DNA of 64,000 bases from Taudactylus pleione (GCA_031769625.1 JAUIMM010000519.1:5141501-5205500); one strand, 5' to 3'; counted from the stretch's first letter, positions 32,500 to 45,895 are shown. Made by a program: numbers and translations. Notes: generated by a model not told the origin, from the letters alone.

Positions 32500-33200
32500 T
32501 GGTATAATCACAAGACAATAACTACTAAACAGGCACAGAGTTTGAAAGAGTAAACTCCCCCCTTTCAAAACAGGGTGGCTCCTATGTGTGTGGCCCAGTA
32601 TGGGGGAGCTTTGGCACAATGTGCCCTTCACCCATCTATAGAAAACTATTTTTTTCTGTAGCTCTGGGTGATATTGGCTGGTGATCACAGGTGGTCACCA
32701 GACAAATAACTGTTAAGGTAATTTGAGTGACCCCACATTTACAGGTGTAACTATGGGAACGATAGGGCACGTAGCGCCCTCCCACCCATATATACGGCAA
32801 AAAACATTTATTTTTCATAAGGCAGCAAAATATTGTCTGGTGCTTACAGGTGACCACCAAACAATAGCTACTACTGGGCTACATTATTTGAAAGTGCGAA
32901 CTCCCCACTTTCAAATATGGGTGCCCGCAAGTTGCCATTGCCAGGTGAGAGGGCACATAGGTAAGAAACATACAAGAAGTTTTCGGTAGTGCTGCTTAAA
33001 ATTGTCCAGTGATCATAGGCGATCATCCGACAATAAAAACTAAGGGGATTCATCATTTGAAAGAGGGTACCCCCCTCTTTATAAAATGTTTGGTCCCTGA
33101 TTTTATGAATGCCAGCTTGGAGATAGACCTTCCCCATACTGGGTCTACATGATTTTTCTGTAGTGTAGGGGGTCTTCCCCTCTTTCAAACAAGGGTACCC
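32500..33200. repeat. Diverged tandem repeat, four units of about 165 bp
   Basis: Variants of ATCACAGGTGGTCACCAGAC followed by AATAACTACT recur at about 32508, 32685, 32846 and 33010 (spacing 177, 161, 164). Several are followed by TTTGAAAG...CTTTCAAA foldback motifs. Units are well diverged, so the array is old. Confidence 0.7.
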
Positions 33201-33559
33201 CCAACTCTCTAAGTGTGAGGATTGGGAATATGGAAATGCTTACAGTCCCCCCCTGGCAATCCTTATGTTATTTTTACTTTGTTGCCCACTGACGTCATTG
33301 GTTTGGGGCTGGTGGGGAGAAGGTAAAGTTGGGGTGGTCACTTTGCTGCGGATGACTAGTGAGACTCATCATCTGCAGTTTAAGGTATATGCGGCTGTTA
33401 AGCTCCACTCGCCCTCCATAGTGAAGGGGTTAGGGTTGGTACCTTGTTAATGGTAGTAGAAAATGTCATCATTTTGTTCCAAAAAAATCCCATAAATGCA
33501 CAATTGAGTTGAGATTGTGTGACTGAGATAGCCATAGTCACTAGTGAGTAACACCATTG

Positions 33560-33670
33560 CCATGCCCATAAACCGTCTGTGTGTAGAGCAATTGTATTCC
33601 TGGAATACAGGTTGTAAGGACTGGAATTCCCATTTGTAGCCAAGAGCTTTAGGGTCTTCTTGTTGGGAAA
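33560..33670. repeat. Short dispersed repeat also present at 35245-35310
   Basis: ACAGGTTGTAAGGA...TTCCCA...TTG...AGCCA.GAGCTTTAGGGT occurs at 33607-33656 and 35249-35290, which flank the antisense retroelement remnants. They could be decayed LTR pieces. Confidence 0.4.
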
Positions 33671-33945
33671 GAAATGCTGCATCTTGGAATCAACCTTGTC
33701 TTCTAAGGGGATGACTGCACACAAAGGTGCAGTCAGGAGGTTGACAATGACAATTTCACCAGTTACTATGTCGACCTCACTATACAGACTCTGGGATCCC
33801 AACGCAGCTGAAATTATACTTACAGCATTTCATCTGCACAAGTTTTATAAATTCAAACATGCCACTTACAGTACCAACATGTTTAAAGTTATAACTTCTG
33901 CTTGGGTAAAATGCGACATCACTGTCAACCTCCAATTCCCAACCT

Positions 33946-34080
33946 CATTTAAATAGTGATTCATCTGACCATATCACCTTCCCAAACTGCTTTATGGCCC
34001 ATTTTCTGTTCTGTGCACCACTGTACAGATGTGTCATTCTACTATCATCTATACGCCATACAACGCGAAACGCTCAGTGC
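33946..34080 (-). pseudogene. Tc1/mariner-like transposase fragment
   Basis: The minus strand encodes NRKWAIKQFGKVIWSDESLF just before a stop codon. The WSDES block is characteristic of Tc1/mariner transposases around the second catalytic Asp of the DDE/D triad, normally followed by F and a Gly-rich stretch. Only about 40 codons are recognisable (FRVVWRIDDSRMTHL upstream), so it is a short dead fragment. Context is other antisense element debris. Confidence 0.55.
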
Positions 34081-34389
34081 GACCAAGCATCTTATCCATA
34101 GCTTAATTGACTGGTTGGAGTCAGAAGCTGCCATCGCACAACGCTCTTCAGTGTCTAGGATATGCAATTGTTGCCACCGTGTTGCTGTCGCAATTACAGT
34201 CCCTCTTTGGTTGTACACAACACGATGACCATCTGCACTCTATAACCCTTCATCTCCAGTACACTGATGGCAAACAGACTGGTTCCTACATCAGGCACAA
34301 GTAATACAGTACATCTACTGTATGTCTGTGGCAACTGTTTCAACTTTAATTCTTAAGCATACAGTAATTGTCACAATTTTTGTATCATT

Positions 34390-34930
34390 TAGGACTTTGT
34401 CTCCTATTCCCATGGTTGACATGGCCTTATGTCCCAACTTGAAACATTTGTATTTTGACTTTTTAGGTTTTGTGCTCTTTGATAAGACATAATTATCACC
34501 ATTAGTGTCTACAGGTATGTACTCTTGAAACTGCAGTAGCTTTGCCTATACAGACTCTGCCCATAGCTTTGTAGTACAAGACTCCAAAGCCACTAAGAGA
34601 TTCTACTCTGGCATAAGATTTTGCAGCACCGCCATTGCAACTTCTTTGTCATCTACCTGAATGCCTACTGAAGTCAATTGCTGAGAAATATTAAGTATTT
34701 TACCTATATGTTCAATCATATTCTTACAGTACATGCTCTGAGCTTTGTGCCATATACAGCATGCCTCAAGTTGATTTGTCTCAGACCTCTTTCTTCATAA
34801 GATGTCTGTAAAGTCACCCATATATCACGTGCTGTTGTCTTTCCATGAATACAGATAGGCCTATTGTCCCTGTGGCTTTATCCACATCATTTTAGGATTA
34901 TCATCGGGATCACTAGTAACTTTCTACAGA
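34390..34930 (-). pseudogene. Copia-like retrotransposon gag remnant
   Basis: The minus strand reads, with several stops and frameshifts, through TLQTSYEER, NMIEHIGKILNISQQL, VDDKEVAMAVLQNLMPE, LLVALESCTTKLWAES and LLQFQEYIPVDTNGDNYVLS. It then reaches a lysine-rich stretch and a partial zinc-knuckle-like KCFKLGHKA. This order matches the gag of Ty1/Copia elements (UBN2-type domain, then CCHC knuckle), which packages the element RNA. The next Cys and His of the knuckle are not clear. It is dead, and no full pol is visible, though a loose LW..RLVALS-like stretch occurs downstream on the same strand near 34095. Confidence 0.6.
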
Positions 34931-35090
34931 TGAACCCACTAACTTGGCAAAGCTTATACTGGCCACTGCACAGTACATTTTTACCCATACTCACACAGAT
35001 CCTCCTATTCCATGTTGTTTCAGCTGTATTCTTTGTATCATCAATCTTCACATGCTGTTGTATGGGCAATTTGGTGGGCTGGGCACGTTA

Positions 35091-36639
35091 GCAGCCTGGG
35101 CCCATAACCTTTTAGCAGATGCTACGATGGTAGGTGGTGGCAGTGTGCAAAAGGAGGCTAGTCCATACGGCAGATGACTTAACCAGAGGGTGGTTTATTA
35201 ACCAGGTAGAAAATAGATAGCAGGGTAACACAGGGTTAACAGCATGTACAGGTTGTAAGGAGTTCCCAGTTGCAGCCAGGAGCTTTAGGGTTTGTTGGGT
35301 GTTGTGGTGTTCCATGTATGTGCACTCTCTGTAAGGTTTATACACAGTGGTGGCAGAGGGGTTTATGTATATACACCCAGCGATGGTGATATAGTGTGGA
35401 TGAGGTCTCAATGGGGCCTCCCGTTTTACGGGATTCTCAGAGGAAAGATGTGGCAGGTGCATTTTGGAGGTCTCGTCTCTGTGGTGAGCAGCTGGGTCCT
35501 AGTTCCCAGCGCAAAGTGCGCCTCTAACAAAAATACCTGACACAAATACGTAACATAACTAATCATGCAATAAAATGGGGATATGTGTCATTCCTTTAAA
35601 AGTACTGAAAACATTGACTGTCCAAGATGTAAGACGCCCACTTTTAGAGCATGCTGTATTACTGATGTGTCCTTGTACGCCACCATCACTCGATTCATCA
35701 AAGATAGCCCTGTGGCAGATGAAGTGTCTACGTCTGACCACGGCTTGTGGCTATGCATCTGTGAACACAGCCACTTGCATTGACACACTCATAACACGCC
35801 CATGGGATGGACCATTTTTGCGTAGACTACTGGCCAGTCTCCACCCAGAAACACCCATCACTTTTCCGCCACACTCCTGATACTGTCTGTCCAGATTACA
35901 ACAGCATCTCTGTGCGTACACTCTGGGTAATGCATGCGCCGTAGGACATTTTAGAATTTTTTGCACATGCCCAGTTGCAAATAATTACTCAAGTGTGTGA
36001 ATATCGGCAGTGCGCGCAGATTGCATGCGACTCAGATTCAGGCCAAATTTGCATGCTAGCTTTCATTTATTCTCTAAATGCTGGAGAAGTAAAAATGGGG
36101 GCATCATTTTGTAAACAACGTGCGTTCTGCATTGAGAGTAAGTTATTTTAAGTGAAAAGGTCTGCTTTCAATATTCCATTGAAAAATTGCAATGTGTTGC
36201 TAATCTTTTCATGTTCGGTGATAAGTTTAAAGGATATCTGAGGGCATGTGCATAGATCCTGTAATCCAATCACGCTCTGCAGAAAAAAATTTATATTCTC
36301 AAATCCAATTTAAAAGATTACTGTCAAGTCATAGTCATTGGTCAATGATGCTCCAAGTATGGCTGAGAAAATTTATGATCAGCTGCATTAACTGAATGGA
36401 AATGAATAAATGACTATCAAATTACACGGTGACTATGAATAGAAAACTATTACAGCAATAGATTACAAATTATTGTAGATTATAATCAATCTTTCATTAC
36501 ATTTTCAATTGCCTACTCCTTTTTTAATCTCTGAAGCCAAGTAACAGGAATCAAAACTGAAAGGTTAAAAAGAGGTATGAAAGTCAGGATTTCCAATTTG
36601 AGAACCAAAGGAGTGTTACATACACATGGTTTAACATGG
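35091..36639. other. No gene; partial MITE-type end
   Basis: 35100-35540 may be retroelement LTR-like. Near 36030-36051 GCGACTCAGATTCAGGCC looks like a MITE-A-type right terminus without a resolved left end. 36060-36639 is AT-rich and unique-looking. Confidence 0.35.
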
Positions 36640-37161
36640 GCTCGTCCCAAATTCAGCCCACTGTCCACTTTCCAGTTATAGCAAAAGATGCTCTACAACA
36701 GTACATGCAGCTCACTGCCCTCTTTCCAGTTATATCAAGAGATGCTCTAGCATAGGCTTGTCCTACATGCAGCTCACAGCCAACTTTTCAGTAATAGCAA
36801 GAGATTCTCTAGCAGAGTCTTGTACTACATGCAGCTCACTGCCCACTTTCCAGTTATAGCAAGCAATGCTCTAGCACAGTCTTATACTACATGCAGCTCA
36901 CTGCCCACTTTCCAGTTATAGCAAGAGATGCTCTAGCAGAGTCTTGTACTACATGCAGCTCACTGCCCACTTTCCAGGTATAGCATGAGATGATCTAGCA
37001 CAGTCTTGTACTACATGCAGTGCACTGCCCACTTTCCAGCTACAGCAAGAAATGCACTGGGACAGTCATATACTACATGCAGCTAACTGCCCACTTTCCA
37101 TTTATAGCAAGAGGTGCTCTAGCATAGGTTTCTCTTACATGCAGCTCACTGCCCACTTTCC

Positions 37162-39141
37162 AGTTATAGCAAAAGATGCTTTAGCACAGGCTTAACTCAA
37201 TTTCAGCCCACTGTCCACTTTCCAGTTATAGCAAGAGATGCTCTACTACATGCAGCTCACTGCCCATTTCCAATGATATCAAGAGATGCTTTAGCATAGG
37301 CTTGTCCTACATGGAGTTCACTGCCCACTTTTCAGTTATAGCAAGAGATGCTCTAACAGAGTCTTGTATTACATGCAGCTCACTGCCCACTTTCCAGATA
37401 TAGCATGAGATGCTCTAGCACAGTCTTGTACTACATGCAGCTCATTGCTCACTATCCAGTTATAGCATGAGATGCTCTAGCATAGGCTTGTCCTATATGC
37501 AGCTCACTGCCCACTTTCCAGTTATAGCATGAGATACACTAGCATAAACTAGTCTTACATTCATCTCACTGTCCACTTTCCAGTTATAGCAAGAAATGCT
37601 CTACTACATGCAGCTCACTGCCCACTTTCCAATTATATCAAGAGATGCTCTAGCATAGGCTTGTCCTACATGTAGCTCACTGCCCACTTTCCACTTATAA
37701 CAAGAGATGCTCTAGCATAGCCTTGTCCTACATGCAGGTCACAGCCCACTTTCCAGTTATAGCAAGGGATGCTCTAACATAGGCTTGTCCTACATGCAGC
37801 TCACTGCCCACTTTCTAGTTATAGAAAGAGATGCTCTAGCATAGAGTTGTCCTACATGCATCTCACTGTCCACTTTCCAGTTATCAAAAGAGATGCTTCA
37901 ACATAGGCTTGTCCTACATCCAGCTCACTGTCCTGGGATGTCCAGATGTAGTAAGAGATTCTCTAGCACAGGCTTGTCCCAAATTCAGCCCACTGTCCAA
38001 TTTTCAGTTATAGCCAGAGATTTTCTAAGACATGAAGCTCACTGCCCACTATCCAATTATAGCAATAAATGCTCTAGCATAGGCTTGTCCTACATGCAGC
38101 TCACTGTCGTCTTTCCAGTTATAGCAAGAGATGTTTTTGTACATGCTGCTCGCTGCCCACTTTCAAATTATATCAAGAGATACTTGGGCATAGGCTTGTC
38201 CTACATGCAGCTCACTGCCGACTTTCCAGTTATAGCAAGAGATGCTCTAACAGAGTCTTGTACTACATGCAGCACACTGCCCACTTTCCAGATATAGCAT
38301 AAGATGCTCTAGCACAGTATTTTACTGCATGCAGCTCACTGCCCACTTTCCAGTTATAGCAAGAGATGCTCTAGCACGGACTTTCCCAAATTCAGCCCAC
38401 TGTCCACTTTTCAGTTATACCAAGAGATGCTCTACTACATGCAGCTCACAGTTCACTTTCTAGTTATAGCAATAAATGCTCTAGCACAGTCTTGATTTAT
38501 ATGCAGCTCACTGCCCACTTTCCAGTTGTTGCAAGAGATATTCTAGCAGTCTTGTACTACATGCATCTCACTGTCCACTTTCCAGTTATAGCAAGAGATG
38601 CTCTAACATAGGCTTGTCTTACATACAGCTCACTGCCCATTTTCCAGTTATAGTAAGAGATTCTCTAACATATGCTTGTCCTACATGCAGCTCACCACCC
38701 ACTTTCCAGTTATAGCAAGATACGCTCTAGCATAAACTTGTCCTACACGCATATCAATGTCCACTTTCCAGTTATAGCAAGAGATGCTCTAACATAGGCT
38801 TGTCCTACATGCAGCTCACTGCCCACTATCCAGTTATAGCAAGAGATGCTCTAGCATAGACTTGTCCTACATGCATCTCACTGTCCACTTTCCAATTATC
38901 CCAAAAGATACTCTAGCATAGGCTTGTCCTACATGCAGCTCACTGTCCACTTTCCACTTATAACAAGAGATGCTCTAGCATAGGCTTGTCCTTCATGCAG
39001 CTCACTGCCCACTTTCCACTTATAGCAAGAGATGCTCTAGCATAGGCTTGTCCTACATGCAGCTCACTGCCCACTTTCCACTTATAGCAAGAGATGCTCT
39101 AGCATAAGCTTGTCCTACATGCAGCTCACTGCCCACTTTCC
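37162..39141 (+). repeat. Higher-order repeat block 1 of the 62-bp satellite (1,980 bp)
   Basis: The marker CACAGGCTTAACTCAATTTC occurs here at about 37185 and recurs exactly 1,980 bp later. Lines compared differ by about one base in several hundred. Confidence 0.88.
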
Positions 39142-41183
39142 AGTTATAGCAAAAGATGCTTTAGCACAGGCTTAACTCAATTTCAGCCCACTGTCCACTT
39201 TCCAGTTATAGCAAGAGATGCTCTACTACATGCAGCTCACTGCCCATTTCCAATGATATCAAGAGATGCTTTAGCATAGGCTTGTCCTACATGGAGTTCA
39301 CTGCCCACTTTTCAGTTATAGCAAGAGATGCTCTAACAGAGTCTTGTATTACATGCAGCTCACTGCCCACTTTCCAGATATAGCATGAGATGCTCTAGCA
39401 CAGTCTTGTACTACATGCAGCTCATTGCTCACTATCCAGTTATAGCATGAGATGCTCTAGCATAGGCTTGTCCTATATGCAGCTCACTGCCCACTTTCCA
39501 GTTATAGCATGAGATACACTAGCATAAACTAGTCTTACATTCATCTCACTGTCCACTTTCCAGTTATAGCAAGAAATGCTCTACTACATGCAGCTCACTG
39601 CCCACTTTCCAATTATATCAAGAGATGCTCTAGCATAGGCTTGTCCTACATGTAGCTCACTGCCCACTTTCCACTTATAACAAGAGATGCTCTAGCATAG
39701 CCTTGTCCTACATGCAGCTCACAGCCCACTTTCCAGTTATAGCAAGGGATGCTCTAACATAGGCTTGTCCTACATGCAGCTCACTGCCCACTTTCTAGTT
39801 ATAGAAAGAGATGCTCTAGCATAGAGTTGTCCTACATGCAGCTCACAGCCCACTTTCCAGTTATAGCAAGGGATGCTCTAACATAGGCTTGTCCTACATG
39901 CAGCTCACTGCCCACTTTCTAGTTATAGAAAGAGATGCTCTAGCATAGAGTTGTCCTACATCCAGCTCACTGTCCTGGGATGTCCAGATGTAGTAAGAGA
40001 TTCTCTAGCACAGGCTTGTCCCAAATTCAGCCCACTGTCCAATTTTCAGTTATAGCCAGAGATTTTCTAAGACATGAAGCTCACTGCCCACTATCCAATT
40101 ATAGCAATAAATGCTCTAGCATAGGCTTGTCCTACATGCAGCTCACTGTCGTCTTTCCAGTTATAGCAAGAGATGTTTTTGTACATGCTGCTCGCTGCCC
40201 ACTTTCAAATTATATCAAGAGATACTTGGGCATAGGCTTGTCCTACATGCAGCTCACTGCCGACTTTCCAGTTATAGCAAGAGATGCTCTAACAGAGTCT
40301 TGTACTACATGCAGCACACTGCCCACTTTCCAGATATAGCATAAGATGCTCTAGCACAGTATTTTACTGCATGCAGCTCACTGCCCACTTTCCAGTTATA
40401 GCAAGAGATGCTCTAGCACGGACTTTCCCAAATTCAGCCCACTGTCCACTTTTCAGTTATACCAAGAGATGCTCTACTACATGCAGCTCACAGTTCACTT
40501 TCTAGTTATAGCAATAAATGCTCTAGCACAGTCTTGATTTATATGCAGCTCACTGCCCACTTTCCAGTTGTTGCAAGAGATATTCTAGCAGTCTTGTACT
40601 ACATGCATCTCACTGTCCACTTTCCAGTTATAGCAAGAGATGCTCTAACATAGGCTTGTCTTACATACAGCTCACTGCCCATTTTCCAGTTATAGTAAGA
40701 GATTCTCTAACATATGCTTGTCCTACATGCAGCTCACCACCCACTTTCCAGTTATAGCAAGATACGCTCTAGCATAAACTTGTCCTACACGCATATCAAT
40801 GTCCACTTTCCAGTTATAGCAAGAGATGCTCTAACATAGGCTTGTCCTACATGCAGCTCACTGCCCACTATCCAGTTATAGCAAGAGATGCTCTAGCATA
40901 GACTTGTCCTACATGCATCTCACTGTCCACTTTCCAATTATCCCAAAAGATACTCTAGCATAGGCTTGTCCTACATGCAGCTCACTGTCCACTTTCCACT
41001 TATAACAAGAGATGCTCTAGCATAGGCTTGTCCTTCATGCAGCTCACTGCCCACTTTCCACTTATAGCAAGAGATGCTCTAGCATAGGCTAGTCCTACAT
41101 GCAGCTCACTGCCCACTTTCCACTTATAGCAAGAGATGCTCTAGCATAAGCTTGTCCTACATGCAGCTCACTGCCCACTTTCC
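39142..41183 (+). repeat. Higher-order repeat block 2 (2,042 bp, one monomer longer)
   Basis: Same series as block 1, but near 39840-39960 a two-monomer segment is duplicated and replaces one monomer, a net gain of 62 bp. The marker GTCCTGGGATGTCCAGATG shifts from 37930 to 39972 accordingly. Confidence 0.88.
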
Positions 41184-43960
41184 AGTTATAGCAAAAGATG
41201 CTTTAGCACAGGCTTAACTCAATTTCAGCCCACTGTCCACTTTCCAGTTATAGCAAGAGATGCTCTACTACATGCAGCTCACTGCCCATTTCCAATGATA
41301 TCAAGAGATGCTTTAGCATAGGCTTGTCCTACATGGAGTTCACTGCCCACTTTTCAGTTATAGCAAGAGATGCTCTAACAGAGTCTTGTATTACATGCAG
41401 CTCACTGCCCACTTTCCAGATATAGCATGAGATGCTCTAGCACAGTCTTGTACTACATGCAGCTCATTGCTCACTATCCAGTTATAGCATGAGATGCTCT
41501 AGCATAGGCTTGTCCTATATGCAGCTCACTGCCCACTTTCCAGTTATAGCATGAGATACACTAGCATAAACTAGTCTTACATTCATCTCACTGTCCACTT
41601 TCCAGTTATAGCAAGAAATGCTCTACTACATGCAGCTCACTGCCCACTTTCCAATTATATCAAGAGATGCTCTAGCATAGGCTTGTCCTACATGTAGCTC
41701 ACTGCCCACTTTCCACTTATAACAAGAGATGCTCTAGCATAGCCTTGTCCTACATGCAGCTCACAGCCCACTTTCCAGTTATAGCAAGGGATGCTCTAAC
41801 ATAGGCTTGTCCTACATGCAGCTCACTGCCCACTTTCTAGTTATAGAAAGAGATGCTCTAGCATAGAGTTGTCCTACATGCATCTCACTGTCCACTTTCC
41901 AGTTATCAAAAGAGATGCTTCAACATAGGCTTGTCCTACATCCAGCTCACTGTCCTGGGATGTCCAGATGTAGTAAGAGATTCTCTAGCACAGGCTTGTC
42001 CCAAATTCAGCCCACTCTCCAATTTTCAGTTATAGCCAGAGATTTTCTATGACATGAAGCTCACTGCCCACTATCCAATTATAGCAATAAATGCTCTAGC
42101 ATAGGCTTGTCCTACATGCAGCTCACTGTCGTCTTTCCAGTTATAGCAAGAGATGCTTTTGTACATGCTGCTCACTGCCCACTTTCCAATTATATCAAGA
42201 GATACTTGGGCATAGGCTTGTCCTACATGCAGCTCACTGCCGACTTTCCAGTTATAGCAAGAGATGCTCTAACAGAGTCTTGTACTACATGCAGCACACT
42301 GCCCACTTTCCAGATATAGCATAAGATGCTCTAGCACAGTATTTTACTGCATGCAGCTCACTGCCCACTTTCCAGTTATAGCAAGAGATGCTCTAGCACA
42401 GACTTTCCCAAATTCAGCCCACTGTCCACTTTTCAGTTATACCAAGAGATGCTCTACTACATGCAGCTCACAGTTCACTTTCCAGTTATAGCAATAAATG
42501 CTCTAGCACAGTCTTGATTTATATGCAGCTCACTGCCCACTTTCCAGTTGTTGCAAGAGATATTCTAGCAGTCTTGTACTACATGCATCTCACTGTCCAC
42601 TTTCCAGTTATAGCAAGAGATGCTCTAACATAGGCTTGTCTTACATACAGCTCACTGACCATTTTCCAGTTATAGTAAGAGATTCTCTAACATATGCTTG
42701 TCCTACATGCAGCTCACCACCCACTTTCCAGTTATAGCAAGATACGCTCTAGCATAAACTTGTCCTACACGCATATCAATGTCCACTTTCCAGTTATAGC
42801 AAGAGATGCTCTAACATAGGCTTGTCCTACATGCAGCTCACTGCCCACTATCCAGTTATAGCAAGAGATGCTCTAGCATAGACTTGTCCTACATGCATCT
42901 CACTGTCCACTTTCCAATTATCCCAAAAGATACTCTAGCATAGGCTTGTCCTACATGCAGCTCACTGTCCACTTTCCACTTATAACAAGAGATGCTCTAG
43001 CATAGGCTTGTCCTTCATGCAGCTCACTGCCCACTTTCCACTTATAGCAAGAGATGCTCTAGCATAGGCTAGTCCTACATGCAGCTCACTGCCCACTTTC
43101 CACTTATAGCAAGAGATGCTCTAGCATAAGCTTGTCCTACATGCAGCTCACTGCCCACTTTCCAGTTATAGCAAGAGATGCTCTAGCACAGACTTTCCCA
43201 AATTCAGCCCACTGTCCACTTTTCAGTTATACCAAGAGATGCTCTACTACATGCAGCTCACAGTTCACTTTCCAGTTATAGCAATAAATGCTCTAGCACA
43301 GTCTTGATTTATATGCAGCTCACTGCCCACTTTCCAGTTGTTGCAAGAGATATTCTAGCAGTCTTGTACTACATGCATCTCACTGTCCACTTTCCAGTTA
43401 TAGCAAGAGATGCTCTAACATAGGCTTGTCTTACATACAGCTCACTGACCATTTTCCAGTTATAGTAAGAGATTCTCTAACATATGCTTGTCCTACATGC
43501 AGCTCACCACCCACTTTCCAGTTATAGCAAGATACGCTCTAGCATAAACTTGTCCTACACGCATATCAATGTCCACTTTCCAGTTATAGCAAGAGATGCT
43601 CTAACATAGGCTTGTCCTACATGCAGCTCACTGCCCACTATCCAGTTATAGCAAGAGATGCTCTAGCATAGACTTGTCCTACATGCATCTCACTGTCCAC
43701 TTTCCAATTATCCCAAAAGATACTCTAGCATAGGCTTGTCCTACATGCAGCTCACTGTCCACTTTCCACTTATAACAAGAGATGCTCTAGCATAGGCTTG
43801 TCCTTCATGCAGCTCACTGCCCACTTTCCACTTATAGCAAGAGATGCTCTAGCATAGGCTTGTCCTACATGCAGCTCACTGCCCACTTTCCACTTATAGC
43901 AAGAGATGCTCTAGCATAAGCTTGTCCTACATGCAGCTCACTGCCCACTTTCCACTTATA
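41184..43960 (+). repeat. Higher-order repeat block 3 with a 790-bp internal duplication
   Basis: Block 3 matches blocks 1 and 2 to about 43165. It then jumps back, so 43171 onward repeats 42381 onward (offset 790 bp) to about 43960. Confidence 0.85.
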
Positions 43961-44576
43961 GCAAGAGATGCTCTAGCATAGGCTTGTCCTACATTGAGCT
44001 CACTGCCCTCTTTCCAGATATAGCAAGAAATGCTCTAGCACAGTCTTGTCTTACATGCAGCTCACTGCTCACTTTCCAGTTATAGCAAGAGATGCTCTAG
44101 CATAGGCTTGTCCTACATGCATCTCACTGCCCTCTTTCCAGTTATAGCAAGAGATGCTCTAGCATAGGTTTGTTCTACATGCAGCTCACTGCCCATTTTC
44201 CAGTTATAGCAAAACATGCTCTAGCATGGGCTTCTCCTACTTGCAGCCCATTGCCCACTTTCCAGTGACAGCAAGCAATGCTCTAACATGGGTTTGTTCC
44301 ATATCTAGCCCCTTGTCTCTCTCCAGTTATAGCAAGAGATACTCTAGTACGGACTTGAGCCACATGCAACTCACCTGCTCACTTTCTAGTTACTGCAGTG
44401 CAATAAGTTATAGTGTGGATTAATGAATTTCCAGGGCCACATCACGTCCAGTATAGTGTGTAATTCTGCTACACATAAAATAAGGAGGCTTAATAGACGG
44501 TATTCTGCAAAACTTTCAACAACAAGAAAGGAAATATGCTATTATGTGGTAGTATTAGTACTATGTTCCTGACTAT

Positions 44577-45175
44577 GGGCCTGATTCAGAGCCGTTCGCT
44601 ATTTGTGGTCGCTCGTTTAAAAACAAGGGGTGGCTATTCAAATGATCCGTACGCACATTGCAGTCTGTTCACACCTCTAAGTCTGAACGAGCGAGCAAAA
44701 CATACGCTCGTTTATTTGTTAAAAACGCCCCCTGGCCGCTCGCATCCTACGTCATGTCCGCTATTTATTAGATTAATCGAGTACATCGACCAGCGTATGA
44801 ACTGCTCGCTATTCTTGTGGTTGGTGTTTGCTACCACAAATTTGCGAGCAGTTCTGGCTATAAAATAACCCAGTGACGTGGTCAATGACGCTGCTGTTTT
44901 AAATATGCACACCCATAAAACGCCCGTTTTGACCTTTAAGCACGCCTGCGTTCGGATCTCCACTCCCCATTTTCAAGCACCTTCCCCTGTTACCACCCAC
45001 ATACGCCTCATTCTGTCACTCAAAATAGCAGGCCCTCGCTATATTGCGTACCAACGATTTTCGGCCGCACTGACTGGTTCGCGCATGCGTACTAAAAACC
45101 GTACGCATGCGCAGATGTGCAAACATCGCTCGGAACGAGCGTACTGCCGCTAACGAGCGGCTCTGAATGAGGGCC
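44577..45175. mobile_element. MITE-A family, long form, second copy
   Basis: Ends GGGCCTGATTCAGAGCC and GGCTCTGAATGAGGGCC. Homologous over its length to 1905-2502. Flanks are TAT and AAT, so the duplication is imperfect or lost. Confidence 0.8.
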
Positions 45176-45895
45176 AATGTTCTTTTTGTTTGTTTTGCTA
45201 CATTAGACCGGATTTGGTGGAATGAGAAGAAAAACATAAGTTTTGCACTGTAAACAGACACAATTACTGTTTTGAGATTACAATTCCTGATATTGCCAAA
45301 ACACTTATACCTTGGGCCTGTTTGAGGGATTAGGAGGTCGTGGGCAGTCGGAGAAACCTCACCTGCCATAGGGCTGGTGCAAATGATGGTGGCGTATAAG
45401 GTCGCACCAATTAATATTACAGATTACAAGGGCACACGGATGCACACAAAGGAAGTCATTTTTAGGGCATTTGCATAAACTCATAGATGGGCGAACAACT
45501 GAGGCCCATTGTATGCCGTTGGCACTTAGAGATCTGTACTTTATATAAGCTCTGTATTGAACCTTTCACATAACTATTTTCTGAAAATGCTAAAGCTGAA
45601 ATGAAAGTGGTGATAAAATACAGTACAAGGTGGCACTAATGAGAGGAATCACACCAGGGATAGGGTTGTTGAAATATCTACAGATCTACAGAAAAACAAT
45701 TCTCAGCTTCCAGAATCAAAGAGTTCAAATGCCATTTCTGTGGCCTTCTCTTTTCTTCCTTTAGTCATCTACGTATCCTTCTTAGTGACAACAGCTGCTG
45801 CCAAAACTTCTGTAAAAATTGGGAACACGTGTCACGTAGCAAGCATGATTCCAACAGGCTAGTTTGGAAACTAGTAATACCTTTATAGCTATACA
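45176..45895. other. No feature identified
   Basis: Unique-looking sequence with no coding support. Confidence 0.45.

Larger units (their letters stand above)
36640..44395 (+). repeat. 62-bp satellite array, about 125 monomers
   Basis: Monomer core: GCAAGAGATGCTCTAGCATA, then GGCTTGTCCTACATGCAGCT, then CACTGCCCACTTTCCAGTTATA. Monomers within a block differ by many substitutions, while blocks about 1,980 bp apart are almost identical, giving higher-order repeats. Edge monomers (36640-37160, 43960-44395) are more diverged, as expected at satellite borders. Open frames that cross it (for example near 37893-38297) are by-products of the repeat. No CENP-B-box-like motif was seen. Confidence 0.95.

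Noticed and set aside
37893..42319. Open frames of 70-134 codons within the satellite (YMQLT...FPVIARD repeats)
   Set aside because: The frames follow the 62-bp monomer, shift frame between units and have no start or context of a gene.
36640..44395. Functional centromere
   Set aside because: The array is under 8 kb, flanked by ordinary dispersed elements, and has no CENP-B-box-like motif; only its organisation is centromere-like.
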